A DNA stretch of 64,000 nt from Candidatus Koribacter versatilis Ellin345. GTDB taxonomy: Bacteria; Acidobacteriota; Terriglobia; Terriglobales; Acidobacteriaceae. Positions 27,263 to 35,388 of this stretch are shown here, piece by piece (the first letter of the stretch is position 1; every line of letters starts with the position of its first letter). The notes beneath the pieces were generated by a model. The model made no database searches and was not told the origin of the DNA. It saw nothing but the letters and a program-made list of their open reading frames with translations. The stretch lies in NCBI RefSeq assembly GCF_000014005.1, contig NC_008009.1, positions 62,001 to 126,000 of the forward strand. The letters run 5' to 3'. A program made the translations under genes and the position numbers.

Positions 27263-27898
27263 CTATTTCGCCCGGATCTTTACGAATGTTCCTTCGGGCA
27301 GCTTGGTCCCGAGGAACTGCACCACGCCGTCTTTCACAATGCCGTTCACTTCAGTCGGTTGCTTCTCGTACTGGCGCGCTTCGGAAGCAGGATCTTCGCG
27401 GCGCCGGTTTTCGGGGTCCCCGGCGAGCCCGCTTTTGGCTTGCTGCGGTGATCGTCCCATGCCGCGGTCCATGGCTTCGTTGGCGAGGGCATCGGCTTCC
27501 TTGTTGCCGCCGCGCAAGGTGTGCTCAATGCGAAACCAATCGAGGGTGCGGATCATCACCCGCGCACGGCTGTAGAGATCCAGCAGGTTCGGCGACTTCA
27601 CCTTGTACTCACCGCGAATCTGCTTCACCAGCAACTCCGAATCGGCGACGACCTTGAGCGCCTTGAAGCCGTGCTTCTGCGCGTAGTCGAGCGCCGCCAA
27701 CAGGCCGGAGTATTCCGCCACATTGTTGGTCTGGTGCCCGAGAAATCCGCTCAGCGCGTCCACCTTCTGTCCACGCTCATCTTCCAGCACCACGCCAAAT
27801 CCGGCAGGGCCAGGGTTGCCGCGCGCTCCGCCGTCCACATGGGCGATCAATATTTTTTCGGGTTTCTTGGCGGCGGGCTCGGGAAAGAGGGATGACAT
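27263..27898 (-). CDS. RNase HI-like protein with extra C-terminal module
   Basis: The 211-residue protein carries a full RNase H fold. It has the acidic start HVDGGARGNPGPAGFG, the Glu in NNVAEYSGLLAAL, the Asp in VVADSELLVKQIRG and the last Asp in GNKEADALANEAMD, so all four metal ligands are present. Classical RNase HI is about 150 residues. Here a charged linker of about 35 residues leads to VNGIVKDGVVQFLGTKLPEG, a short beta-unit resembling the one found in AF2212-type antitoxins. The protein could remove RNA from RNA:DNA hybrids, as the domain does elsewhere. The purpose of the tail is unknown. Confidence 0.86.
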   Translation of the reverse strand: MSSLFPEPAAKKPEKILIAHVDGGARGNPGPAGFGVVLEDERGQKVDALSGFLGHQTNNVAEYSGLLAALDYAQKHGFKALKVVADSELLVKQIRGEYKVKSPNLLDLYSRARVMIRTLDWFRIEHTLRGGNKEADALANEAMDRGMGRSPQQAKSGLAGDPENRRREDPASEARQYEKQPTEVNGIVKDGVVQFLGTKLPEGTFVKIRAK

Positions 27899-27922
27899 GG
27901 TGCGAGTTTAAATGAAGGAGCG

Positions 27923-28363
27923 ATGACGGAAACGGGAGTAGTTGTACGAAGGGGGGTTGCCGACAGTTATCCTGTCGACATGAAGACGATGCGTTTTGAA
28001 GCGGTGGAACTTGAACCGTATGCGCAGCCTGTGCGTTTTGATCAGTTATCGATCGGGGAGACTTACTTTTCGGTGACCTATGTCGATAGGGAGATGCTAA
28101 TTCCCACGGTTGAGACGCTGGTGTATGTAGGGTCGGACCTCGAATCCGACGACGACGGGATAGTTTATTTTCAGGACGTCGGATCCCATCGTGCCGGCGT
28201 GTCGTATGGAGGCGAAGATGGGCCCGAACAAGCGGCAATCTTTCAGTGCAGTCCCAGAAACGAAATCAGTGAAATTTTTCAATGTGACTTCGCGGTAAAA
28301 GAGCTGCTGAAATGCTCGCTGAGACGCCGAAAAGCAGAGGAGAATCGTTCGTGTTCAGGCTAA
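27923..28363 (+). CDS. Hypothetical protein
   Basis: This is a 146-codon frame beginning at ATG 27923, where AAGGAG lies only two bases upstream. ATG 27980 (MKTMRFEAVELEPY) is an alternative start, giving 127 residues. The sequence has no signal peptide, membrane segment or motif I can name; it alternates strands and acidic turns (VYVGSDLESDDDGIVYFQD), suggesting a small beta-rich fold. Its 3' end overlaps the GNAT remnant on the other strand by nine bases. The product is unassigned. Confidence 0.5.
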   Translation: MTETGVVVRRGVADSYPVDMKTMRFEAVELEPYAQPVRFDQLSIGETYFSVTYVDREMLIPTVETLVYVGSDLESDDDGIVYFQDVGSHRAGVSYGGEDGPEQAAIFQCSPRNEISEIFQCDFAVKELLKCSLRRRKAEENRSCSG

Positions 28364-28444
28364 GTTCATTCGCATAATCGGCCGCTCCGGCGAATGCCGC
28401 GCGATCTCTTTGAACCCGAGGCGCGCGTAGGTCGTTGCCGGCAT
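28355..28444 (-). pseudogene. C-terminal fragment of a GNAT acetyltransferase gene
   Basis: Thirty codons on the minus strand, MPATTYARLGFKEIARHSPE then RPIMRMNLA and stop, match the typical GNAT ending in which an NMPA..Y..LGF helix-strand precedes a terminal MRM strand. In-frame upstream codons add only VRYCRN before a TAA, so the acetyl-CoA-binding core is gone. It looks like the 3' scar of a deleted gene. Confidence 0.55.
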
Positions 28445-28497
28445 ATTGCGACAGTATCGTACGGATTATTTTCCCGTTCGCAACTCTGGCCGCTCCA

Positions 28498-28764
28498 TTA
28501 GGAGCGTGCTTTTTTCTCAAGGTCCTGCCAGATCCATATCCCCTGCAAGTAGCCGCCCAGAATTCCGATTGGAAGAAAAAGCGCCCACGCGATCAATTCT
28601 GTACTTGACCTGCGATGTAACGGGAGATAGTCGATTACGAATAGGCCGCCAAACAGCAATAGATTGAAGGCTATTTGGCGACGCACGGCAGACTTCTTGC
28701 CTTTAGCCAGCATGTCTTTACGCCGCTGTTTTTTGAGATCCGCAATCCGCTGCTCGTCGAACAT
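28498..28764 (-). CDS. Small two-helix membrane protein
   Basis: An 88-residue protein starts at ATG 28764 with a charged N-terminal helix (RIADLKKQRRKDMLAKGKK), followed by two hydrophobic segments (FNLLLFGGLFVIDYLPL and LIAWALFLPIGILGGYLQG). Only four bases separate it from the upstream phosphoesterase gene, so they are probably cotranscribed. No family is recognised. Confidence 0.65.
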   Translation of the reverse strand: MFDEQRIADLKKQRRKDMLAKGKKSAVRRQIAFNLLLFGGLFVIDYLPLHRRSSTELIAWALFLPIGILGGYLQGIWIWQDLEKKARS

Positions 28765-28768
28765 CGTT

Positions 28769-29524
28769 TCACCGTCCGGCCCGCAACCTCACCGCCAAAT
28801 ACTCCGGCAACTCTGCCGTCAGAATGCGGTGCTGCGCCAGTTCGACTGGATAAGGCACCCGGTAGAACGTAATCTTCTTCGCTTCGGAGTCAAAGAGGGC
28901 GAACGCGGCGCGCCAGTCGCCATCGCGTGGCTGGCCGATCGAGCCGGGATTGATGAGGTACCGCGCTTCCATCATCAGCGGCAGCTCCCAGGTCTCTTCT
29001 TCCATCGGCGTGTGGTATCGCGGACGAAACGTCTCAACGTACCCTTTGCGGAAAATAAACCCGCCTTGCACGTGAGTATGACCGTAGAAGGTCAGCGGGG
29101 AGTGGCCATCGCGAAAGACCTCGAAGGCCGCGGCGCTGGAGAGCAGGTAGTCGTCCTCGTCGATGGGCGAGCCGTGCACCATCTGCCCACCGGTGAAGCC
29201 CGGAATGTCCACTGGCCCGCGCTGCAGTTGTTTCACCCAGTCGCGGTTCTCGTCAGAAAGTGTTTCGGATGTCCACGTGACGGCGCGGTCGGCAACTGCG
29301 TTGAAGCCAAATGTATCGCCGATGCCTGAGCAGGCCTTGTCGTGATTCCCGCGCACCACCGGCCCATTGAGTCCGCTTACGATCTCCACTACCTCGTTCG
29401 GACTGGCGCCATAGCCCACCACGTCGCCCAGGTTCAGGACGTAGTCGTGCGCCGGCGCAGCCGCCAGCGCGGTCTGCAACGCCTCAAGGTTGCTATGGAT
29501 ATCGCTGATGATGAGATAGCGCAT
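28769..29524 (-). CDS. Calcineurin-like metallophosphoesterase (YfcE/MPP family)
   Basis: The 251-residue enzyme has the whole two-metal phosphoesterase set: LIISDIHSNLEAL, LGDVVGYGASPNEV, VVRGNHDKACSG, a His in QMVHGSPIDEDDY and the closing YGHTHVQGGF. The start is ATG 29524 (MRYLIISD); an earlier ATG would add 12 unlikely residues. The substrate is unknown; relatives hydrolyse phosphodiesters such as cyclic nucleotides or dinucleoside polyphosphates. It lies between the OppD-type gene, 38 bases upstream, and the small membrane gene, and probably shares their transcript. Confidence 0.92.
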   Translation of the reverse strand: MRYLIISDIHSNLEALQTALAAAPAHDYVLNLGDVVGYGASPNEVVEIVSGLNGPVVRGNHDKACSGIGDTFGFNAVADRAVTWTSETLSDENRDWVKQLQRGPVDIPGFTGGQMVHGSPIDEDDYLLSSAAAFEVFRDGHSPLTFYGHTHVQGGFIFRKGYVETFRPRYHTPMEEETWELPLMMEARYLINPGSIGQPRDGDWRAAFALFDSEAKKITFYRVPYPVELAQHRILTAELPEYLAVRLRAGR

Positions 29525-29562
29525 GAAAACGGAAGCCCGGCAAGGATACACCGGGCTCATTG

Positions 29563-30540
29563 CTACTTTACAACGTTTCCGGCGATTACCGGACAGCGCG
29601 CCCAGTGTCCGGGAGAAATTTCTATGAGCTCGGGATTCACCGTAGCGCAGTTCCCGATACGGTCCCCGCAGCGCGGCTCAAAACTACATCCGATCGTAAT
29701 TGCGCCCGCGGTCGGCACGGTACCTTCAATCGTTCGCAGCGGCTCCGCGCGATTGGTCCGCAGGGTTGGCACTGAGTGCAACAGCCCCCGCGTGTAGGGA
29801 TGCGCCGCGTTTTTGAAAACCTCACTGGCCGTCGCCATTTCCACAATCTGCCCGGCATACATCACCGCCACCCGATCGCTGATCTGCGAGACGACGGCAA
29901 GGTCATGCGAGATGAACAGCATCGCCAGCCCATGCCTTTGCCGCAATTCGTTTAGCAAATCGAGGATCTGCGCCTGGATGGTCACATCGAGCGCGGTCGT
30001 CGGCTCGTCGGCAATCAGTAGCCGCGGACGGTTCACGATCGCCATCGCGATCATCACGCGCTGCCGCATGCCGCCCGAAAGCTGGTGGGGATAGTCGCGT
30101 GCCCGCCGCTCTGGCTCGCGAATCTCAACCTCGGTTAGAGATTCCACGGCGCGCCGCCAAGCTTCGGTCTTCTTGACGTCCGAGTGAGCGAGCACCGCCT
30201 CCGCCACCTGGTCGCCCACGCGCATCACAGGATTCAGTGCGGTCATCGGCTCCTGGAAGATCATCGAGATCGACTCGCCGCGCAGCCGCCGCAGCTCTTC
30301 GCCTTCGAGCGCCAGCAAAGAGCGGCCATCGAACGAGATCTCGCCCGAAATCCGCGCTTGCGTCGGCAGCAGTCTTAGCACCGCCAGCGACGTCACCGAC
30401 TTCCCAGATCCCGATTCGCCGACGAGCCCCAGCGTCTCGCCCGCGGCGATCCCAAACGAGATCCCGCGCACTGCGCTCCGCCATCCGTCAGGCGTAGGAA
30501 ACTCGATTTTCAGGTCGCGAATCTGCAGCAAATCGCCCAC
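29563..30540 (-). CDS. Oligopeptide ABC transporter ATP-binding protein (OppD/DppD-like)
   Basis: A 325-residue ABC ATPase with Walker [10 protein letters not shown]-loop [12 protein letters not shown], signature LSGGMRQRV, Walker [15 protein letters not shown] and switch His SHDLAVVS. The OppD-type C-terminal end has the conserved [12 protein letters not shown] and a cysteine cluster ([14 protein letters not shown]) typical of this subfamily's iron-sulfur-like site. It should power uptake of peptides or nickel together with permeases and a binding protein. None of these is adjacent, and downstream lie a phosphoesterase and a membrane gene. The start is GTG 30540. Confidence 0.93.
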   Translation of the reverse strand: MGDLLQIRDLKIEFPTPDGWRSAVRGISFGIAAGETLGLVGESGSGKSVTSLAVLRLLPTQARISGEISFDGRSLLALEGEELRRLRGESISMIFQEPMTALNPVMRVGDQVAEAVLAHSDVKKTEAWRRAVESLTEVEIREPERRARDYPHQLSGGMRQRVMIAMAIVNRPRLLIADEPTTALDVTIQAQILDLLNELRQRHGLAMLFISHDLAVVSQISDRVAVMYAGQIVEMATASEVFKNAAHPYTRGLLHSVPTLRTNRAEPLRTIEGTVPTAGAITIGCSFEPRCGDRIGNCATVNPELIEISPGHWARCPVIAGNVVK

Positions 30541-30650
30541 GGAGCGATGGTATCAGCCACGTTCTTGCGTACCCCGGCTGCACTCAATGACCGACAGACA
30601 TCGCCGAGCATCCAGCCCACACTCGAGCGAGCACCTCCACTGCTCTCTCC

Positions 30651-30690
30651 TGTCATCCTCGAGGAGCGCAGCGACGAAGGATCTGCTGTT
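30651..30690. repeat. REP-like palindrome (family C, single copy here)
   Basis: TGTCATCCTCGAGGAGCGCA and the following GCGACGAAGGATCTGC form the ATCCT...AGGAT type palindrome around GAGCGCAGCGAC. This sequence type is common between genes of acidobacterial genomes, by recall. Only one copy was seen in the window. Confidence 0.55.
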
Positions 30691-31270
30691 GAAGTTTTTT
30701 CCGCCCGCAAAACTGCGCTAAAAAAACTTCGCAAATGAAAATTCTCAAAATTTCGAGTTCGCGAATCGCCGCATAAACAGCGAATTTTCCCAAGATTTTC
30801 ACAATTGTGTCCGACTCTGCCGCACCCGCCATCCATGCGGCTATTTCTGCGAATTGGCGCGAAAAACCGCGATTGACGCGGGTTCCCGGAAAGCATCGCA
30901 AAAGGACCTTGCACAAGTTTCGGGCAGGGGTGCTGTGAATTCTCTATAAGCTACTGAAAATAGAAGTGTTGTAGGCGTACGATTTCGCATTGACTTATTT
31001 TGGCCTGGGCGTATGTTCACACTCGTTCTTTGACAGTTCTGAAGTTTTCCCGGTTGGTGGTTAGTCCGGGGCTCGAGCGAGCTCACGGCAACCAACTCCA
31101 GAGAGAAACTACGGGAAGCGCCGAAAATCTCACGATGATCGGCCCTAAGGGAAGCGACGGTTTCCCAGTCGGAAGCGACGGCATCCGATCTTTCTCCGGT
31201 AGCGGTAGTGATATCGCAGCCCGAGAAAGAGTTCCGTAGCCAAAAGCAGGAGAGCAGGTTGCGAGAGGGG

Positions 31271-31473
31271 CAGCAAGGGTCTATAGCGAGCTGCTGGTCG
31301 AGGCGAACAAGAACAGGTTGAAGGCAAGATGGAATCCCGAGGCGTTAACTGGTTTATCCGGTTGACGGCAAGCCCGGAGCCCAAGCGAAGATCAAGCATC
31401 GTGGCCGCAAGGAGACGGTGTTGGGTAGGTCGGCAAGGGTCTTAAGCGAGCCGTTGGTCGAGACGAATAAGTT
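31271..31473 (+). repeat. Pair of imperfect 43-base direct repeats
   Basis: 31271-31313 and 31431-31473 share GCAAGGGTCT, AGCGAGC, GTTGGTCGAG-type and CGAA-AAG blocks in the same order. The pair is separated by about 117 bases of unrelated sequence. The origin is unknown. Confidence 0.65.
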
Positions 31474-31518
31474 GACATCACCTCGGGATTTCTTATTTTT
31501 GTTTACCAAGTTACAGGC

Positions 31519-31759
31519 AAGAAACCACGAGAACTCAAGGTAAAACCCGAAGTTAGAAGTTCGTTAACATACTTTTCCAAGTGCTTATTTACTATAGATT
31601 TGCGCAGCCCCGCTTCTGACGCGATCCGAAAATTGACGTTCCAGCCCCGTAATTCCTTTCCTGAAAAGCCATAAAACGTGACTCTGTAGCCAGAAAAGTG
31701 CGCAAGTCGGCTGATTTGCCGCAAAGGTGGTACAGCGAAGCGGAAGAAATTTGTTTACT
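31519..31759 (+). repeat. Dispersed repeat, copy 2 (first copy at 1567-1796)
   Basis: The 55-base core at 31539-31593 matches 1587-1641 with four differences, and the second block from 31715 again carries TTTGCCGCAAAGGTGGTACA and ends in TTTGTTTACT. Both copies have the same orientation and sit in gene-free DNA. Confidence 0.8.
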
Positions 31760-31787
31760 AGTCCGTCATAGGGCTGGATTGCGTGCG

Positions 31788-32216
31788 TCAGGATGCCGAT
31801 TTCCGGGGATCGTCGTTGGCATGGATGTACTCCATGCCGAGCGGTCCGTTGGCAGAGATCTGAGTGATGTATTCGCCGGACTTCGCCCAATGAAAGTGCG
31901 ATGTGTTGCCGGGAAGGACGACGACCGAGCCCGGCGGATAAGGATGAAGTTTGGCGGCGTCGAATTCGTCGCCCAGGCCGATGTAGAAGGTGCCGGAGAT
32001 TACGGTGTAGACGCGGTCCTCGGGATGGCGATGCGGCATGAGTTTTATGCCGGCCGGGATTTTGACGCGGGTCACATAGGGCCCGGGTTGCGAAGGATTG
32101 CACACCAGCACAGCCAACCGGGCCGATGGCGGAAATGCGGCAAAGGGCTGCCAATTTACTTCCTCGGAAAGAATTGCCTGGAAGGTGAGTTTCTGTGGTG
32201 CTTGATCGATTGCCAT
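31788..32216 (-). CDS. Cupin-domain protein
   Basis: A single small cupin of 142 residues. The first cupin motif is MPHRHPEDRVYTVISGTFYI, with metal-ligand His and Glu/Asp positions, and the second is PPGSVVVLPGNTSHFHWAK with the last His. This suggests a metal-binding pocket; functions in the family range from isomerases to transcription-linked sensors, and none can be selected here. The start is ATG 32216. It lies 69 bases downstream of the DJ-1/PfpI gene in the same direction and may share its transcript. Confidence 0.85.
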   Translation of the reverse strand: MAIDQAPQKLTFQAILSEEVNWQPFAAFPPSARLAVLVCNPSQPGPYVTRVKIPAGIKLMPHRHPEDRVYTVISGTFYIGLGDEFDAAKLHPYPPGSVVVLPGNTSHFHWAKSGEYITQISANGPLGMEYIHANDDPRKSAS

Positions 32217-32285
32217 AGGTTTCCCCGGTCGCGTCAGAAAAAGAGGGCCAAGGTAATGTCGCCTTTACCCTGGCCGTTCGGAGAG

Positions 32286-32981
32286 CTACGCCGCTACTTC
32301 CTTCGTTTTGCCAACAAAGCTCATGAGGGCTTGCGCGGTAATGGTGGACGATGCCGGATTCTGGCCGGTGATGAGGCGGCCATCCGTGATGGTGAACGGT
32401 TGCCAGTTGGCCTTCTTCTCGAAGATGGCGCCGAGACGAAGCAGTTCGTCCTCGACGAGGAAGGGCACGACCTTAGTGAGCTGTACGTCTGTTTCCTCGC
32501 CATTGGTGAAGCCGGTCACGTGCTTCCCTTTCACCAGCGGCTCGCCCTTGTATTTCACGTGGCGTAAAACGCCGGGGGAATGGCAGACGAGCGCGATCGG
32601 TTTACCGGAGTTATAGAAGGTTTCGAGAAGGGCGATGGAGACGGGGTCCTCGGCGAGGTCCCACATGGGGCCGTGGCCGCCGGTATAGAAGACGGTGTCG
32701 AAGTCTTCGGCCTTCATGTCGGCGAGCTTGAAGGTGTTGGCAAAGGCCTTGAGAGCTTGTGCGTCTTTCTTGAAGCGGACCTGGGCGGCGGTCTGGTTTT
32801 CGGCGAGGTCGCTCTTGGGATCGATGGGAGGCTGGCCGCCTTTGGGAGAAGCGAGGGTGATCTCGACACCGGCATCTCTGAAGACGAAGTAAGGGGCCGC
32901 ACCTTCTTCCAGCCAGAAGCCGGTTTTACGTCCGGTATTGCCGAGCTGATCGTGCGAGGTGAGTACCTGCAGAATTTTCAT
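32286..32981 (-). CDS. DJ-1/PfpI-superfamily protein, Hsp31/glyoxalase III-like
   Basis: The 231-residue protein begins KILQVLTSHDQLGNTGRKTG and carries the catalytic elbow IALVCHSPGVLRHV, in which Cys-His is the nucleophile pair. It also has the FYTGGHGPMWDL block and the C-terminal ITGQNPASSTITAQAL typical of the Hsp31-like group. These enzymes detoxify methylglyoxal or act as chaperones; which of these applies is not shown by the sequence. The start is ATG 32981, with AAGGAG ten bases upstream. It precedes the cupin gene in the same direction. Confidence 0.9.
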   Translation of the reverse strand: MKILQVLTSHDQLGNTGRKTGFWLEEGAAPYFVFRDAGVEITLASPKGGQPPIDPKSDLAENQTAAQVRFKKDAQALKAFANTFKLADMKAEDFDTVFYTGGHGPMWDLAEDPVSIALLETFYNSGKPIALVCHSPGVLRHVKYKGEPLVKGKHVTGFTNGEETDVQLTKVVPFLVEDELLRLGAIFEKKANWQPFTITDGRLITGQNPASSTITAQALMSFVGKTKEVAA

Positions 32982-32999
32982 TGGGTCACGTCTCCTTGA

Positions 33000-33368
33000 T
33001 CATCGGGGGAGCTATCCGATGAGAACCGGATGATCAGAGCACTGCGGGGGGAGAGGGACAATTAGACGTTGGTATGGCAAGGTTGGCGGTGGTGTTGAAG
33101 AATTTGACGGGGGACCTACGACCCTGATTATGCATCTGTTTTTCCCAGGTCTCGAGAAGAGCGAGACCTGGGGCACCCGAGCACTTTCGTTCGGGAAACA
33201 TAAAAACATAAATCTTAACCAAATTGGTCTTGGCAGGCGCTTCTCGGAGCGAGTATTCTCGCAGTCCTCAGCAGTAAGCCGTCCCCACGGCGCTTTCGGA
33301 TCCCCACAGGCTCATTCCCCGCGATGGAAACTCGCAAGCCTTCTCCCAAACGGAGACCTGGAGGATCT
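33000..33368. other. Intergenic region between divergent genes
   Basis: It holds a family B hairpin (33144-33178) and the likely promoters of the DJ-1 gene (leftward) and of the beta-helix gene (rightward). GGAGG precedes the ATG at 33369. No gene is evident. Confidence 0.5.
33144..33178. repeat. Palindromic repeat hairpin (family B)
   Basis: CCCAGGTCTCG and GCGAGACCTGGGGCACCC form a stem with a short loop. This matches the right-hand hairpin of the element at 6914-6948. Confidence 0.85.
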
Positions 33369-34733
33369 ATGTTCCGACTTCACCGACCGCATTTTGAAAA
33401 ACTGTTTTTCGCCCTGACTTTGTTCTGGGCTCTGCCGGCCTTTTCCGGCGCTTATTCCGTTGTCTATCCGACGGGGATTTTCCCGGACGATGTAAACAAC
33501 ATCCAGGCCGCGGTGGATAAAGGTGGCACCGTGCTGCTTAAGGCAGTCAACAAGAAGGGCGTCCCCACAGAATTCAACTTCTCGACCGATCTCCTGACCG
33601 CGTACGGTTCCGGCTTTATCAACTTGAGCGCGGACGTCAAGATCATCGGCGAAGTCGCCGCACACGCCCGCACCACGATCCGCGGCGGCTTCGGCCCCAT
33701 CGAGGGCCTATCGCCGGTTAAGAGCAGCATTCAAGGTATTGACTTCGAGAGCCCATTCTCAGACGCAATCGACATTGCGACTTCCAACGGCAGTACGGAA
33801 ATTACGGGCAACGTCATTCACAACGTCGTGCCAGTGCGCGTAAGGGTGCCTGACGGGAACATCATCTCGTTCGCCGATGGGATCGACTTCTATGGCGGCA
33901 GCGATTACGGAATCGTTGCTGGAAAAGTCCGCCTGGTTGGCAATGTGATTGACGGCCTCGGCGCTATCTTCTCGAATGGCGTCCAGTTGGATACCGTGCA
34001 GAGCGATGTCGAGATTACCGGCAATCTGATTCAAAACGTGAACTCGCCCGACACAGAACAGGGCGGTGGAATCACGCTGGTGCGTTTGCAGAAATCCGCT
34101 CTCGTTTCAGCCAACCTAGTCATCCCCGGGCCGAGCGCCACCAGCTTCGCGGACGGGATTTTCATCGGGGGCGATCTGAGTGCCCGGTATAAGGTGATCT
34201 CGAACTTGGTCTATTCGACTTCCTACAACGGGGATGGAATTGACATCGCGGGAGGCGACGCCACTGGGACGACCGGCACCATCGATGCCGTGGTCGCTTT
34301 CAACCAGGTGACGACGCTCAGCGCACCGAACGCGATCCCGATTGCCCTCTACGACCTCGTTACCAACTCCTTGATCACGGGGAACGATCTGCGCGGTGAA
34401 GGGTACGCGGGGCTGATGATTTCGACTTATGGCTTCGACACCGAGGTTACAAGTGGGAATCGTTTCCTTGGCAACGACCTCAGCCACTTCAAATCCGATT
34501 TCGCCGATGTCTTCTTCGACGCCAACGGCGAAAACAACACTGTCCTGGGACAATGCAACTCGGTGGTGGACCTGGGGACCGGCAACACGATTAGGTGCAC
34601 TCTGCATTCCGCCGCGCAAATGAAATCACCAGCCGCCCCGCGATTTTCGGTGGAGCAGATGAGGAAGATTCAAAGGCAGACGGTACATCCGTTGGTGCGG
34701 AATAATTCCGCAGGCAATGTTCTGCAGCCGTGA
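33369..34733 (+). CDS. Secreted right-handed beta-helix repeat protein
   Basis: A 454-residue exported protein starts at ATG 33369, preceded by GGAGG, with signal peptide HFEKLFFALTLFWALPAFSG. The body (about residues 90-410) is a series of parallel beta-helix rungs of the pectate-lyase-like type, with runs such as ADVKIIGEVAAHARTTIRGG, STEITGNVIHNVVP, SDVEITGNLIQNVN, YKVISNLVYSTSYNGDGIDI and NSLITGNDLRGEG. No catalytic residues of pectate or alginate lyases can be assigned. It may bind or cleave polysaccharide, or only serve as a surface fibre; this is open. Confidence 0.82.
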   Translation: MFRLHRPHFEKLFFALTLFWALPAFSGAYSVVYPTGIFPDDVNNIQAAVDKGGTVLLKAVNKKGVPTEFNFSTDLLTAYGSGFINLSADVKIIGEVAAHARTTIRGGFGPIEGLSPVKSSIQGIDFESPFSDAIDIATSNGSTEITGNVIHNVVPVRVRVPDGNIISFADGIDFYGGSDYGIVAGKVRLVGNVIDGLGAIFSNGVQLDTVQSDVEITGNLIQNVNSPDTEQGGGITLVRLQKSALVSANLVIPGPSATSFADGIFIGGDLSARYKVISNLVYSTSYNGDGIDIAGGDATGTTGTIDAVVAFNQVTTLSAPNAIPIALYDLVTNSLITGNDLRGEGYAGLMISTYGFDTEVTSGNRFLGNDLSHFKSDFADVFFDANGENNTVLGQCNSVVDLGTGNTIRCTLHSAAQMKSPAAPRFSVEQMRKIQRQTVHPLVRNNSAGNVLQP

Positions 34734-34747
34734 TTAGGTGAGGCGGA

Positions 34748-35254
34748 TCAGGCGGGAATTTCTTCGGCTGTGCCGAACTCGAGTTCGAACAGACGTTTGA
34801 GTTTGGCCGTGTACCCGGGGAGCATCATGTCATAGCAGAGTCGGAAATTCCCGCCGAAGTTTCCGACGGGAGCGGTGCACTCACCGTGCAAAAGACGGAT
34901 GCGTGAGCCGTTTTCCTGCAGTAAGTCAGCCACGGCCGCGGTGCGATTTTGTGGCAAGTCGTGCTCCGTGCTCGGAACTCCGAAACATCCGCGCACCAAT
35001 GTCGGTGACGACCAGAAGAGCGTCGCGTTGTGCCGGAATAGGCAATCGACTACGCGAGTGAGCGTGGCGTTCACCTCTTCAACCGGCGCCTCCTGCAGGT
35101 TCACGATGATGAATTGAAGATGTTTGTCTTCGATCTGCGACGTGAATCCGTATTCCGAGGATTCCTCGATCGCCTTGATTGCGGCCGGCGACACATATTT
35201 CTCGAAGAGTTTTCGCACGCGCCGTCGTTCGCGAATGACACTGAAGAGTCCCAT
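34748..35254 (-). CDS. Degenerate class III cyclase-like domain protein
   Basis: The 168-residue protein begins with RRVRKLFEKYVSPAAIKAIE, the linker that usually precedes adenylate/guanylate cyclase domains. The following region keeps the cyclase order of a first strand (LQFIIVNLQEAPVEE), a central segment (RHNATLFWSSPTLVRGCFGV) and helices. The metal-binding Asp of the usual FxDI and GD motifs is absent. It is therefore probably inactive and acts as a binding module. The start is ATG 35254 (MGLFSVIRERRR); the longer frame runs through repeats. Assignment is by pattern only and is moderate. Confidence 0.6.
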   Translation of the reverse strand: MGLFSVIRERRRVRKLFEKYVSPAAIKAIEESSEYGFTSQIEDKHLQFIIVNLQEAPVEEVNATLTRVVDCLFRHNATLFWSSPTLVRGCFGVPSTEHDLPQNRTAAVADLLQENGSRIRLLHGECTAPVGNFGGNFRLCYDMMLPGYTAKLKRLFELEFGTAEEIPA

Positions 35255-35290
35255 GGCGGAAATGATACGACGTGAGGCCGCAGGCGAGCG

Positions 35291-35354
35291 CAGGGGCTGA
35301 AGCCCGGAAATCTTGGGGAGCGTTTTCGGCACGACTGAAGTCGTGCCCTGATAC
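35291..35354. repeat. REP-like unit (family A) next to TauE gene
   Basis: A CAGGGGCTGAAGCCC head and the variant palindrome GGCACGACTGAAGTCGTGCC end in CTGATAC. The unit is immediately followed by a tandem array that uses the second palindrome. Confidence 0.85.
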
Positions 35355-35388
35355 AAAGCCCGGCTGCGAAGGAGTTTTTGCGAAAGAG

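Larger units (their letters stand above)
30541..31787. other. 1.25-kb region without a convincing gene
   Basis: No frame here has a good start, domain or neighbour relation. The region holds a REP-like sequence (30651-30690), a pair of 43-base direct repeats (31271-31313 and 31431-31473) and the second copy of the dispersed repeat (31519-31759). The bases from 31140 to 31480 look like decayed coding sequence, but I cannot name the parent. Confidence 0.6.

Noticed and set aside
1567-31759. The two copies of the dispersed repeat as ends of one mobile island
   Set aside because: The 30 kb between them carry ordinary chromosomal genes such as rpe, mnmG, folK and lpxC, with no integrase.
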